Assembly: GCA_041484195.1 (NCBI GenBank)
Contig: JBGPHC010000002.1
Span: 186,001 to 250,000, forward strand
Length of the DNA stretch: 64,000 bases
Reading direction: 5' to 3'
DNA from: PSRI01 sp041484195
GTDB lineage: Bacteria > Bacteroidota > Bacteroidia > Chitinophagales > Chitinophagaceae
Numbering within the stretch: position 1 is the first letter of the stretch; each line of letters starts with the position of its first letter. Made by a program: the position numbers and the translations under genes. This document shows, piece by piece, positions 24,854 through 34,871 of the stretch. The notes under the pieces were generated by a model, which was given only the letters and a program-made list of their open reading frames with translations, made no database searches and had not been told where the DNA came from.

Positions 24854-27118
24854 ATGAATTATCTTATAGAATTCAGGAAATTCATAACGGGTCAATACCT
24901 CAATAAAGGCGTAAGAATAACGGCCGCAACCATCATTCCAGCGATGGTCTTATACCATTACGATTGGCTATCATTTGGCATTGCCATGCCGTTGGGAGCA
25001 TTGATGGTGAGCATGGCAGATACGCCCGGGCCCATTCACCACAGGCGAAACGGAATGCTGGCTTGTAATCTGCTGAATTTCGCAGTTGCCATCACGGTAG
25101 GCATTACACGTACTTATCCCTGGCTTCTGGCCCTTGAAATCACCCTGTTCGGTTTTGTATTTTCCATGGCGGGAATTTATGGCAACCGGGTGAATAGTAT
25201 CGGTTTGAGTGCATTGTTCGTGATGGTATTGAGTATTGACGTGCATCACCTTCAGGATAGAGTTTTCGTAGATGCCCTGTTCATGCTGGGTGGCGGAGTC
25301 TGGTATATGATTCTCAGTCTCGTTCTGTATTCCATCAGGCCTTACCAACTGATACAGCAGGCATTGGGCGAATCCCTCACCAGTATTGCTTCTTACCTCA
25401 AGGAAAAGGCGAGGTTATATGAAATACGGGTGGATTACGATGAAGTATATCGTTCCCTGGTGCCTTTGCAGGTTGAAATTCAGCACCAACAGGAGCAACT
25501 TAGGGAAATCTTGTACAAGACAAGGGATGTAACTAAAGAATCCACTTCCAAGAGCCGTTCGCTGCTGATGATGTTTCTGGATAGTCTTGATTTGTTTGAG
25601 CAGATCATGACATCCCAGCAAAACCATGAGTCCTTACATAGATTATTTGACGGTACAGGTCTCCTCGATAAATTCCGGATGCTCATCTTCGCATGTGGCG
25701 ATGCACTGGAAGGGATGGGACTTGCTGTGCAGATGGGAAGCACTGCAAAAGAAAACAGTAGTTTGGAGGATCTCATTGCATCTACCGAAAATGCGTTTAT
25801 ACAATACCGGGAACAGCACCTTGATCCATCCAACCTGGAAGGATTTATCAGCCTCAGGCATATATTAAACAATATAAAAGATATCAACGATCGGATGAAA
25901 CGCTTGCGGATGTACAGCAGTTTCAGTGATGACTCAACAAGGAATATTCCCATCAATGTGGACCTGGGGAAATTTGTTTCCACCCATGAATTGGATCCGA
26001 AGCTTTTCATTGAAAATCTAAGCGCTCACAGCAATGTGTTCAGGCATGCCATTCGAATAAGCCTTTCCATGCTCGCGGGTTATTTGATAGCCCAATTATT
26101 TCCGTTTGGTCATAGCTATTGGATCTTGCTCACCATTTTAACGATCCTGAAGCCGGCTTATAGTATCAGCCGGAGAAGAAACGCAGACCGTCTTGGGGGA
26201 ACGCTGGCAGGAGCCGTGCTAAGTTTTTTATTCTTGTATTACATTCACAGTAATCAGGCCTTATTTGGGATGACCATTGTTGCCATGATAGCGGCATATA
26301 GTTTTCTTCAGATCAATTATTTCGTGAGTGTGGCGGGGATAACGGTATATGTGTTGCTTTCTTTTCATTTTCTGCACCCCGTGGATTTCAGGAGCCTGGT
26401 GGTTGACCGTGTGATTGATACGGGCATTGGATCGGCGATTTCATTCATCGCGTCGCTTTTTATCCTGCCCAGGTGGGAACATGAGCAGGTAGCTGAATAT
26501 ATCAATGAACTGCTGAAAGCTAATCTGAGTTATTTTCACACCGTTACAAAATCGTTCTATTCGGCACCCGCTCTGGTCCAGGAATACAAGTATGCAAGAA
26601 AACAGGCAAATGTCTCTTTGGCAAATCTTTCAGACGCATTTCAGAGGTCCTTATCAGAACCGGCGACAGGCATCAGGGCACAAACATTATTACAGCAGTT
26701 GGTCGTGGCCAATCATATGCTCACTTCGCATATTGCTTCACTATCTTTTTATGCAAAGTCTCTAGCGGATCAGTACCGCAGTCCGGCATTCAGGCCGGTG
26801 ATAGAGGCAATCGAGAATAAGATGCAGACGGCCATTCAAATAGCCATTGGCAATTCGGATCTTCCCATTCCCGATTCTGGAGAAGCCAATAATGAGGATG
26901 CCAGGGAGATTGTCAGGGAACTCTGGAACAGGAGGGTGAAAGAGCTGGAAGAGGGACGCATGAATACAGAGGACAGCAATACCCGAAAATTATTATCAGG
27001 ATTAAAAACTATAACGGATCAATTTGAAATCATCCAAACCATTATTGCGGATATCATACATATTTTGCAAAGGATGGACCATCCAAAACCTTCAAAAGGA
27101 AATTCAACTTCCATTTAG
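24854..27118 (+). CDS. FUSC/YccS-like membrane protein
   Basis: A large inner-membrane protein of about 754 residues related to YccS/YhfK and the aromatic acid exporter family. The first hydrophobic block (several helices, about 20-180) is followed by a long soluble part with coiled-coil segments (about 190-400), then a second hydrophobic block (about 430-560, starting LSMLAGYLIAQLFPFGHSYWILLTILTIL, with the FUSC-type segment SRRRNADRLGGTLAGA), and a C-terminal soluble region. The start at 24854 (MNYLIEFRKFITG) is preferred; a TTG at 24716 would add residues that do not look like protein. The substrate is unknown. Confidence 0.83.
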   Translation: MNYLIEFRKFITGQYLNKGVRITAATIIPAMVLYHYDWLSFGIAMPLGALMVSMADTPGPIHHRRNGMLACNLLNFAVAITVGITRTYPWLLALEITLFGFVFSMAGIYGNRVNSIGLSALFVMVLSIDVHHLQDRVFVDALFMLGGGVWYMILSLVLYSIRPYQLIQQALGESLTSIASYLKEKARLYEIRVDYDEVYRSLVPLQVEIQHQQEQLREILYKTRDVTKESTSKSRSLLMMFLDSLDLFEQIMTSQQNHESLHRLFDGTGLLDKFRMLIFACGDALEGMGLAVQMGSTAKENSSLEDLIASTENAFIQYREQHLDPSNLEGFISLRHILNNIKDINDRMKRLRMYSSFSDDSTRNIPINVDLGKFVSTHELDPKLFIENLSAHSNVFRHAIRISLSMLAGYLIAQLFPFGHSYWILLTILTILKPAYSISRRRNADRLGGTLAGAVLSFLFLYYIHSNQALFGMTIVAMIAAYSFLQINYFVSVAGITVYVLLSFHFLHPVDFRSLVVDRVIDTGIGSAISFIASLFILPRWEHEQVAEYINELLKANLSYFHTVTKSFYSAPALVQEYKYARKQANVSLANLSDAFQRSLSEPATGIRAQTLLQQLVVANHMLTSHIASLSFYAKSLADQYRSPAFRPVIEAIENKMQTAIQIAIGNSDLPIPDSGEANNEDAREIVRELWNRRVKELEEGRMNTEDSNTRKLLSGLKTITDQFEIIQTIIADIIHILQRMDHPKPSKGNSTSI

Positions 27119-27240
27119 AGTATTATTCACACCGCGCCACCGCTTTCCTCCTTTTCATTTCGAAATTTTGCAAACTAATTTTACACTTGTCCTGTCCGCA
27201 GGGATTGGTTTTGTTAGTGAACGATAAATATGAGCTGACC

Positions 27241-28164
27241 GTGAAGAAGCACTTGTTCTATGTTTTGTGGATGGTTGTTTTGCAATCGTACCAGTCCCCC
27301 GGGCAGGACTATTATTATAATGACCGCTATTATGAACGGCCGATACTAATTGAAGGAGGGATGATTTTAGGTGGGATCAACTGCCTTACAGACCTGGGAG
27401 GTGGTCAGGGAGCGGGGAAAAGATATTTTAAGGATCTGAATCTGCCAAATACGAATTATTGTATTGGCATTCATTTAGGCTTGACCTATGAGTATTCAAT
27501 GGCAATCCGGCTCATGGCAATTACTGGAAAAATCTGCGGCTACGACAGCATAATTAGAGAAGATGCTACTGTAGCCCTGCTCCGGCGGGAGCGCAATCTC
27601 AGTTTTCAAAGCAACATAACTGAAGTTTCTGTTGCTGCAGAATTTTACCTGTTAGGAACTGCGAAGGCATCACCAGAGCGGAAGAGGCCGATGATTGCAC
27701 CTTTTATCTGTGCGGGAATCGGGGTATTTCATTTTGATCCGCAGGCCAGCCTGAATGGAAAATGGTACAGCTTGCATTCATTCGATACCGAAGGCGAAGG
27801 ATTTCCCTCGTATCCTGACAGAAAGCCATATTCCCTCACTCAATTAAATTATCAGGCAGGCGTTGGCTTTAGGTATGAAGTTTCCGCCTTACTGCATTTG
27901 AGGTTTGAAATCATTTACCGAGTATTGAGAACGGATTATTTGGATGACGTCAGTACAAATTACGTTGACCCTAAATTTTTTGAAATCTATCTCCCCCCGG
28001 AAAAAGCCTTTATTGCGAGGCAGTTGGCAGATAGAAGAATTCATGGTGGCGCGAACCAGAGAGTGGCCATTGGTGAAAAAAGGGGAGATTCAAAGAATAT
28101 GGATAGCTATTTTACCTGCATGGCCAGGTTCGGCTATATATTGAACAGGATAAAAGCGCATTGA
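27241..28164 (+). CDS. Predicted outer-membrane beta-barrel protein (DUF6089-like)
   Basis: A 307-residue exported protein. A GTG at 27241 gives a good signal peptide (KKHLFYVLWMVVLQSYQ); an upstream TTG at 27187 would put a non-signal stretch in front, so I reject it. The mature part has repeated beta strands with glycine and aromatic residues (LIEGGMILGGINCLTDLGG, CIGIHLGLTYEYSMAI, TEVSVAAEFYLLG, APFICAGIGVFHFDP). It resembles DUF6089-type barrels of Bacteroidota (GGxxYxGDL-like opening), but the match is by memory. It converges with the broken korA gene 190 bp further on. Confidence 0.68.
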   Translation: MKKHLFYVLWMVVLQSYQSPGQDYYYNDRYYERPILIEGGMILGGINCLTDLGGGQGAGKRYFKDLNLPNTNYCIGIHLGLTYEYSMAIRLMAITGKICGYDSIIREDATVALLRRERNLSFQSNITEVSVAAEFYLLGTAKASPERKRPMIAPFICAGIGVFHFDPQASLNGKWYSLHSFDTEGEGFPSYPDRKPYSLTQLNYQAGVGFRYEVSALLHLRFEIIYRVLRTDYLDDVSTNYVDPKFFEIYLPPEKAFIARQLADRRIHGGANQRVAIGEKRGDSKNMDSYFTCMARFGYILNRIKAH

Positions 28165-28355
28165 AAAAATCGCTAAAAAGAGTCTGAAGAAGTTTTCGGC
28201 TAGCCATAGTGATGCCAAATACTGGAATGGGATGCCGGAATAAATTATGCGGATATTAAATCTTATTTAAAAGCATTGCCCAGGAAAAATCTGGTATCTG
28301 AATTATAAGGGGTCGTTGGTCGATCTATATGTGATCTACGCCTGAGGGCCCGCTC
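28165..28355. other. Gap between barrel gene and korA with a short coding-like remnant
   Basis: There is no korB on the minus strand in this gap. On the plus strand about 28213-28308 reads as a short tail (ILEWDAGINYADIKSYLKAL and a few more residues) before a TAA, with a stop just in front. It may be a gene remnant, or chance. Confidence 0.3.
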
Positions 28356-30200
28356 TTACAAGTATCTTCTGAGTTCGGCAACCAATTCAGTCTTTGTAAT
28401 GGGAATACCCATGATCTTATGGTAGCCCTTTGCATCCACGAGGTATAGATCCCTGATAAGCCTGATCAATTGTCCATTATTGATTTCAGGGATCAAAACC
28501 TGTTCGAAATTCCTGAGGATGGTGCCCAGGTTCCCGGGGAATGGCCTCAGGTAACGGATATGCGCATGCGAAATTGCATGACCTTCTTCCTGTAATTCTG
28601 CGACAGCGCTCTTGATGGCACCGTAGGTGGAAACCCATCAAAGGACCAACACTTTTCCTTTTGTGGGGCCGCAGTCTAATTTTTGTTCTGGAATATAATC
28701 GGCAATCCTGTCTATTTTTTCCTGCCTGAGCTTCACCATCAATTGATGGTTTTCGGGTTCATAATTCACGTTGCCGGTAATATTTTGCTTTTCGAGACCT
28801 CCAATCCGGTGTTCCAGGCCAGGCGTACCAGGAATCGCCCATGGTCTTGCTAATTTTTCATCGCGCAAATAGGGAAGAAATTTTTCCTCATCCGGATTCA
28901 ACCCGGCCTTAAACTTTACGATAATCTCGTGCAGCTCATCCGCATTGGGAAAACGCCAGGGTTCTGCGCCGTTGGCAATATATCCATCGCTCAAAAATAT
29001 TACGGGCGTCATGTGCTGAACCGAGATCCGTGCGGCTTCATATACGGCATCAAAGCAATCACTTGGGGTTGAAGCCGCGATCACGGGCATTGGACATTCT
29101 CCATTACGACCATAATACGCTTGCAACAAATCACTTTGTTCAGTCTTGGTAGGAAGTCCCGTTGAAGGGCCGCCTCGTTGCACGTCAATAATGAGGAGTG
29201 GGATTTCCAACATCACTGCTAAGCCCATCGATTCCGCTTTTAGTGCCATGCCCGGGCCTGAGGTAGTGGTAACTGCCAGGGAGCCTCCATAAGCTGCTCC
29301 GATTGCCGCGGTAATACCAGCAATCTCGTCCTCGGCCTGGAAAGTACGAACGCCAAATGATTTGTACCTGCTCAATTCGTGCAGTATGTCTGAAGCAGGC
29401 GTTATTGGGTATGAACCCAGAAACAAAGGGAGGCCGCTTTTTTGCGAAGCGGCGATCAATCCATAGGCCAGGGCCTGGTTACCCATTATGGACCTGTAAA
29501 CCCCCGGTCGCATTTTGGCCTTTTCAACCGTATAAGTGGTAGTGAAAGTCTCGGTGGTATCCCCATAATTATACCCCGCCTGCAAGGCTTTCATATTGCT
29601 TTCAAATATTTCGGGTTTCTTTCCAAATTTATCTTTTAGGAATTTAACGGTACTGGCTATGTCGCGATTATACATCCAATACAGGAACCCCAATACAAAC
29701 ATATTCTTGGCCCGATCTTTTTCCTTGGTGCCCAAACTAATTTCCTTCAATGCTTCCCTGGTCATTTTTGTGATATCCATTCTGATCACTTCATAATTAT
29801 CAAGGCTGCCATCATTCAGGGGATTGACGCCTTCAGGAAAATTCGCCAACCGCAGATTCTTTGAATCGAAGCCGTCGGTATTTACAATGATCTTGCCCCC
29901 CTTTTTCAAGCTCTTCAAATTCACCTTGAGGGCAGCTGCGTTCATCGCCACCAGCACGTCACATTCATCGCCGGGCGTAAAAACCATGTCACTTGAAAAT
30001 CTTAGCTGGTAACCGCTAACTCCTGGTAATGTACCCTGAGGTGCACGGATTTCGGCCGGGAAATCGGGAAAAGTCGCAAGGTCTATACCTAATAAGGCGG
30101 TATTGTTGGTAAACTGGCTTCCGGTAAGTTGCATACCTTCACCACTGTCGCCTGCAAATTTTATAACTACATCATTTAGAATTTCTGCGTGTCGGGTCAT
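28356..30200 (-). pseudogene. korA: 2-oxoacid:acceptor oxidoreductase alpha subunit (KorA type) with an in-frame TGA
   Basis: The alpha subunit of 2-oxoglutarate/2-oxoacid:ferredoxin oxidoreductase, built as an N-terminal gamma domain (VIKFAGDSGEGMQLTGSQFT to about residue 190) fused to the pyrimidine-binding alpha domain (GNQALAYGLIAASQKSGLP, TSGPGMALKAE, the segment IIDVQRGGPSTGLPTKTEQSD). The frame meets TGA at 28638-28640, codon 521, and then continues without another stop for 93 codons (WVSTYGAIKSAV to MGIPITKTELVAELRRYL) to TAA at 28356. The full frame is 614 residues, the usual length. The stop takes the place of the glycine before the conserved WxSTYG motif (GGA to TGA would be one change). 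It is a young nonsense mutation, or a sequencing error. No korB follows. Start M8 of the longer frame (30200) fits relatives and the promoter box. Confidence 0.85.
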
Positions 30201-30221
30201 TGGATTTGTTGAATTAAGCAT

Positions 30222-30461
30222 GCAAATTTACGATATAGGAGTCTGAATTTAAGAAATGTTTGAATACATTAGGTTACTCATTGTCATTTGCTTCCTTGGG
30301 ATCCGGAGTAAGATCAGCTGCTCCATGACTAAGGATTAACATATTATTAATTCTAAATTGAAGAAAGAAGAGAATCAAGGGAACAGCTTGGCGGGCCCTG
30401 AAACCACTTACAATAAAAGACGGAGAAAATTGTTATTTTTACAATCCTAAACACTGATAAT
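30222..30461. other. Divergent gap between korA and the BI-1 gene
   Basis: A 240-bp AT-rich gap with the korA -7 box and, on the other side, the BI-1 promoter. I see no gene in it. Confidence 0.5.
30223..30230 (-). promoter_or_regulatory. Candidate -7 promoter box of korA
   Basis: The minus strand reads TAAATTTG, an exact TAnnTTTG box, at 30223-30230. A transcript would start near 30215, inside the longer frame, which supports the ATG at 30200 as the korA start. No good -33 TTTG is found at the right distance. Confidence 0.4.
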
Positions 30462-31214
30462 ATGGCTATTTTCAAATCTGGTAATCCGACCATTTCGGAA
30501 AAAATGTTCCAAAAAAGCATTACAGGCGATCAACAGCAGGTAATGACAGTCAGGGGTACCCTGAATAAATTCGGTTTCCTTTTTGTAATGGTAATGGCTT
30601 CCGCTTTTTTTACCTGGAATGCCTTTTCCAAAGGAGCAGATGTTTCACCCTATATGTGGGGCGGCATGATTGGTGGATTGGTGATCGCCTTGGTAATGGT
30701 GTTTAAACAGACCTGGTCTCCATGGCTGGCCCCCGCTTATGCCTTGGCTGAAGGACTATTTGTTGGCGCCATATCAGCCTATTTCAATAGCGCTTTTGCT
30801 GAAAAAGCACCTTTTATCATCATGCAGGCGGTTGGACTCACTTTCGGAACCGTAATCGCTATATTTTTCCTGTACAAAACGCGCATTATCAGAGCTACAG
30901 AGACTTTCAAATCGGTGATCATTACTGCGACCATGGGGATCGCAATATTTTACCTGATATCGATTGGATTGAGGTTCTTCAATATTGACATCCCCTTTAT
31001 CCACGAAGGATCTACATTTGGAATAATCTTTTCTTTGGTTGTGGTGGGCATCGCTGCCTTGAATCTGATCCTTGATTTTGACATGATAGAACGCGGATCC
31101 AATATGGGAGCTCCCAAATACATGGAATGGTATGGGGCTTTCGGATTGCTGGTCACCATTGTTTGGCTGTATCTCGAAATATTGAGATTGCTGGCAAAAA
31201 TAAATAGAAGGTGA
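30462..31214 (+). CDS. Bax inhibitor-1 / YccA family membrane protein
   Basis: A 250-residue multi-pass protein with seven hydrophobic segments, starting after a polar N-terminus of about 40 residues (GTLNKFGFLFVMVMASAFFTW is the first helix). The family marks are the sequence GTxNKxGFLFxxxxA, PAYALAEGLFVGAISAYFN and the C-terminal run YGAFGLLVTIVWLYLEILRLL. BI-1/YccA proteins are calcium-leak or protease-modulating membrane proteins in other bacteria; the exact role is not known. It is on its own, with a strong bidirectional terminator behind it. Confidence 0.88.
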   Translation: MAIFKSGNPTISEKMFQKSITGDQQQVMTVRGTLNKFGFLFVMVMASAFFTWNAFSKGADVSPYMWGGMIGGLVIALVMVFKQTWSPWLAPAYALAEGLFVGAISAYFNSAFAEKAPFIIMQAVGLTFGTVIAIFFLYKTRIIRATETFKSVIITATMGIAIFYLISIGLRFFNIDIPFIHEGSTFGIIFSLVVVGIAALNLILDFDMIERGSNMGAPKYMEWYGAFGLLVTIVWLYLEILRLLAKINRR

Positions 31215-31267
31215 CCCATTCATTTTCTGAATGAAATGGCATCAATGCCGATTCTATAAACGAATAC

Positions 31268-31307
31268 ATAAGAAAGCCGGACGCAACGATCCGGCTTTCT
31301 TATTTCT
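31268..31307. terminator. Bidirectional terminator between the BI-1 and ArsC-type genes
   Basis: A 14-base perfect stem, ATAAGAAAGCCGGA at 31268-31281 with TCCGGCTTTCTTAT at 31290-31303. It lies between two converging genes and can serve both. Confidence 0.8.
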
Positions 31308-31310
31308 GAT

Positions 31311-31712
31311 TCATTCTTTATTCAATTCTTCCAGTAATTCCTTCACTTTTTCCCTTATCAGATCCCTCACTTTCCTGAATTCAACCGTATCCATTTCTTT
31401 GGGATCGGGGATTTCCCAGTCAACAAATCTCCTGGCAGGCACCCAGGGGCAGGCATCACCGCAACCCATGGTCACCACCGCGTCGAATGGGGCATGAACC
31501 TCCACTTCCTTAATATTCTTCGACTGATGAACACTCAGATCATAATTCAATTCTTTCATGGCCGCAATGGCCCTGGGATTGATTTTGCCCGAAGGATTAC
31601 TGCCCGCGCTATATGCATCTACCATGCCATTACCATAAATCTTTGCGAATGCTTCGCTCATTTGGCTACGGTTACTATTTTCTATGCAAACAAACAGTAT
31701 CTTCTTTTTCAT
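31311..31712 (-). CDS. Arsenate reductase / low-molecular-weight phosphatase
   Basis: A 133-residue protein of the low-molecular-weight phosphatase fold. The start at MKKKILFVCIENSNRSQMSE is taken, since the P-loop C-x5-R-S must be at the N-terminus; an ATG at 31745 adds an unlikely lead. The P-loop cysteine is in CIENSNRS. Two further cysteines in VTMGCGDACPWVP match the thioredoxin-coupled arsenate reductase (ArsC of the S. aureus type) and not plain phosphatases, and the aspartate is in WEIPDPKE. No arsenite efflux gene or ArsR lies next to it; the ArsR-type gene at the window start is 31 kb away. Confidence 0.82.
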   Translation of the reverse strand: MKKKILFVCIENSNRSQMSEAFAKIYGNGMVDAYSAGSNPSGKINPRAIAAMKELNYDLSVHQSKNIKEVEVHAPFDAVVTMGCGDACPWVPARRFVDWEIPDPKEMDTVEFRKVRDLIREKVKELLEELNKE

Positions 31713-31769
31713 ACTATCAGGCATTTCAGAACCATACGGGATCATTACTTAGTCATTCAAGCTCCAGGA

Positions 31770-32564
31770 TCAGTCACCATCCAAAAGATTACCCAATCCT
31801 CCTAATATGCTGCCTTCCTCTTTCCTATTGTACGAGCCATAGCGGATAATCCTCGCTGCAAGCCGACTTATTGGTAAGGACTGCAGCCAGACTTTTCCAG
31901 GTCCTCTAAGAATTGCAAAGAACAAGCCTTCCCCTCCAAATACCCAGTTCTTGACACCGCGGATGAATTCAATATCAAAATCCACCTGTCCCGTATATGC
32001 TACTACGCAGCCCGTATCTACTTTCAGGATTTCGCCGGCCGCCAGTTGCTTTTCGACAACATAGCCGCCCGCATGAACAAATGCCATACCGTCGCCTTCA
32101 AGCCGCTCCATGATGAATCCTTCCCCTCCAAAAATGCCTGTACCCAATCTCCTTTGAAATTCTATGCCAATGCTCACCCCTTGGGCTGCGCAAAGAAAGG
32201 CGTCTTTTTGTGCAATGATTTTACCGCCTAATTGCTGCAGATCAAGAGGAATGATTTTACCGGTGTATGGCGCGCCAAAACTCACCCTTTTCTTTCCCTT
32301 GCCTATATTGGTAAATGCGGTCATAAAAAGGCTTTCTCCAACAAGCACACGTTTACCGGCACTGAGCAATTTTCCTAAAATACCTCCGCCTTGTTGCTGG
32401 GATCCATCTCCAAATATTGTCTGCATTTGAATGCCGTCATCCATCATCATAAAAGCGCCGCTCTCAGCGACTGCAGTTTCCTCAGGATCGAGTTCTATTT
32501 CGACAAACTGCAGCTCTTCGCCGTAAATTTTGTAGTCGATCTCATGATTCCTTCTCATATCCAA
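31770..32564 (-). CDS. AIM24 / TIGR00266 family protein
   Basis: A 264-residue beta-rich protein of the AIM24 family. The opening (IYGEELQFVEIELDPEETAV) and the glycine-rich core (GGILGKLLSAGKRVLVGESLFMTAF) are typical, as is GGEGFIMERLEGDGMAFVHAGG and the final WLQSLPISRLAARI. No catalytic residues are known for this family; the name comes from a yeast mitochondrial homologue. There are 57 bp between it and the ArsC-type gene on the same strand, so they may be cotranscribed. Confidence 0.86.
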   Translation of the reverse strand: MDMRRNHEIDYKIYGEELQFVEIELDPEETAVAESGAFMMMDDGIQMQTIFGDGSQQQGGGILGKLLSAGKRVLVGESLFMTAFTNIGKGKKRVSFGAPYTGKIIPLDLQQLGGKIIAQKDAFLCAAQGVSIGIEFQRRLGTGIFGGEGFIMERLEGDGMAFVHAGGYVVEKQLAAGEILKVDTGCVVAYTGQVDFDIEFIRGVKNWVFGGEGLFFAILRGPGKVWLQSLPISRLAARIIRYGSYNRKEEGSILGGLGNLLDGD

Positions 32565-32624
32565 AAATTTATAGGAAAGTTACTAAGAACAAATATGCAG
32601 AGACAAATTTCAACAATTAAAATT

Positions 32625-34862
32625 TCATGCTCCTTTCTTGAGAAGAATTTTTTGTCCCAGGTAGTCATTTGCCGCGTCCATGATCTCCACTAATTTCGGC
32701 CAGCGGGAAACGGGTTCAATGGTATTATTATAAATTTTTGACACCTTGATATGTATGGTATTGCCGGTCTGCTGCGCCGTCGCAACAAAGCTCCCGGATT
32801 CATTCGATTTGTTCTGCACCAATTTATCCAGACCTTCCACCTTATATCCCGCAGGAATATCAACCTCAATAGTATATTCGTAGGTTCGTGGAAAGGGCAT
32901 ATAAACATCCACTTTTCTTTTCCTTTGATCTGGTTTTAATTCTAGTTGCGATCCTATCAGTTTACCTATTTCAAAAATATAATTATTGCCTGCCTTTTTT
33001 ATCCAACCGTCAATTGCAAACTGGGTGGTATAAATAAAATCTGGGTTAGTATGGCGTAAACCCATATTATCTACCCGAAATAGCTTCAGGTCCTTAGGCT
33101 CATTGTCAAATTGATCTTTGATTTCATTAACAAATTGCTGCCTGGACTCTTCCCGCGCTTTCGCAAACGCCGCTTTGTATTCGTCGGACAGGGACCTGTT
33201 GCGCCTGCTGTCTGCAAATTCTTCCATGAATGATTCTTTCACCCCAAGGGCCTTGCGTTCTTCATCATAATAATCTTCAAAAAGCAATAGACTCTTCTGT
33301 TCACCTGAGCGCATATGTCCTGTGAGTACTGTCTTCCTATCAATATTCATTTGTTGCAAATCGTTCCCAAAACTCACCTTCAATATTTCCGAATGTTTAT
33401 TTTGAAGTGCCTTGGTTTTAGGAAGATCAACCACAGAGTTTTCTGTAATCAACCTACCGGTCATCATACGGATACTCTTAATGTATATAACAGGAACTCT
33501 TTGCCCCTCATATTCTGAGGATATATAATTACAGTTGGTAAAAACGCCTTCAGCACTCATAAATACAGGTTTTCCTTCCTGTGTTTTCAGCATAAATTCA
33601 AAATCATTTCTTGACATCACCTGTTTTGAATCGGGTCCATACAACGAAGTAGCCAATACAATATCGCAGGGTATATCAAATTCTCTCAGGATCAGGTTCA
33701 ACAAGAAAAGAAAATTGTGATTATTCGGGGTTTGATAATTCCTATCCCTTCCCACAATAATAGGATCTTTGGGCCCTACTCTGTAAAATGTCAGGTATCT
33801 CAAAGCATAATACACGTAATAGGGAAGGCTGTCTTTAGGGATATCATCATTCTTTTTATTGTATTGTTTCAACAATGATTTCACTTCCTTATAATATAAC
33901 GGAACCCCTTTGTAATACATCCCGGTCACGCTGGTTTGCATTTCAACCCTTATATCATCAATGATCTCATCGGTGGACTGATTGCGATACACCTCACCCG
34001 GATTCCTGGAATTTATTGCCCCCGCGAACATTCCCTTATATCCCACGATGACGTTTAAACGAAGAATGGGAATTTGCCTGTAAGCAGACATCCATAGGCT
34101 CACCGGTAAGCTGGGAATATTTTCCATTTCGGCATCCAGGATATTATCTTCCTGACTATCCTTTTTCACTTTAAATTCGGGGGCCCCATTCATGGCACGG
34201 TATTCCAATGCATATTTCTTTCCGAATTCGCAGTGGATTGAATAATGAAGAATAGGCTTGTCATCTCCAAACAGGAATAGCTCCGGGTCTATAGGATGAC
34301 TATAATCTTTTTCCTCCTCCTCCCTGATAAAATAATCAATCATATCCCCCACTTGCAAATCTGTAATGGCCAACTTGCCCTGCTTATCATTCTTTTCATC
34401 CTTGATTAATACTGCATCATCAGCATTCACTTCCTTTATGGATCCATCCGCCTTATATATGCGCACCCCCAGAATGGTAATACTGTTGGCCTTTTTGGAA
34501 AATACAGAATTCAATTTTTTGAATTTCTGGAAGCCGAATTCAGAATATTCTTCGAGTGTAGCCTTATCGTTGATTTTCACCAGTTCTCTCACCGTATTAG
34601 AATAATACACATTTTTATGTGCGGTCCCTTCATTATTCCTACTGGCAGCCTTGATTTCATGATGTCTTGCCAGGATAATTCCGGATTCATTCCTGAATGC
34701 TTCCGGCACGGTGCGATTTTTAAAAGCGGGAATATTCCATCCCCAGATTTCCTGTCTCACTTCGGCGGCTCTTTTTTTATAATCATTATCATTCTGCGCG
34801 TTGGCAACCGAAAGAAAGCAACAAGTAAACGCAATCAGGGCTAGATAGCGGGTGAACTTCAT
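32625..34862 (-). CDS. DUF3857 protein with a degenerate transglutaminase-like domain
   Basis: A 745-residue exported protein (signal peptide MKFTRYLALIAFTCCFLSVANA). The N-terminal part is DUF3857-like. The region where a transglutaminase-like domain should be (about 345-440) is present but has lost its catalytic residues: NNHNF near 380-384 where the cysteine (GDC) should be, ND near 419-420 where the histidine should be, and SAEG near 436-439 where the aspartate should be. The C-terminal part (about 560-745) has beta-sandwich segments. It follows its paralogue by nine bases on the same strand, so the two are one operon. A non-enzymatic partner role is inferred. Confidence 0.8.
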   Translation of the reverse strand: MKFTRYLALIAFTCCFLSVANAQNDNDYKKRAAEVRQEIWGWNIPAFKNRTVPEAFRNESGIILARHHEIKAASRNNEGTAHKNVYYSNTVRELVKINDKATLEEYSEFGFQKFKKLNSVFSKKANSITILGVRIYKADGSIKEVNADDAVLIKDEKNDKQGKLAITDLQVGDMIDYFIREEEEKDYSHPIDPELFLFGDDKPILHYSIHCEFGKKYALEYRAMNGAPEFKVKKDSQEDNILDAEMENIPSLPVSLWMSAYRQIPILRLNVIVGYKGMFAGAINSRNPGEVYRNQSTDEIIDDIRVEMQTSVTGMYYKGVPLYYKEVKSLLKQYNKKNDDIPKDSLPYYVYYALRYLTFYRVGPKDPIIVGRDRNYQTPNNHNFLFLLNLILREFDIPCDIVLATSLYGPDSKQVMSRNDFEFMLKTQEGKPVFMSAEGVFTNCNYISSEYEGQRVPVIYIKSIRMMTGRLITENSVVDLPKTKALQNKHSEILKVSFGNDLQQMNIDRKTVLTGHMRSGEQKSLLLFEDYYDEERKALGVKESFMEEFADSRRNRSLSDEYKAAFAKAREESRQQFVNEIKDQFDNEPKDLKLFRVDNMGLRHTNPDFIYTTQFAIDGWIKKAGNNYIFEIGKLIGSQLELKPDQRKRKVDVYMPFPRTYEYTIEVDIPAGYKVEGLDKLVQNKSNESGSFVATAQQTGNTIHIKVSKIYNNTIEPVSRWPKLVEIMDAANDYLGQKILLKKGA

Positions 34863-34871
34863 ATAGGTCCT

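Noticed and set aside
28638..28640. Reassigned TGA codon or selenocysteine in korA
   Set aside because: Other genes here end at TGA, the expected residue is glycine, not cysteine, and no SECIS-like stem was noticed.
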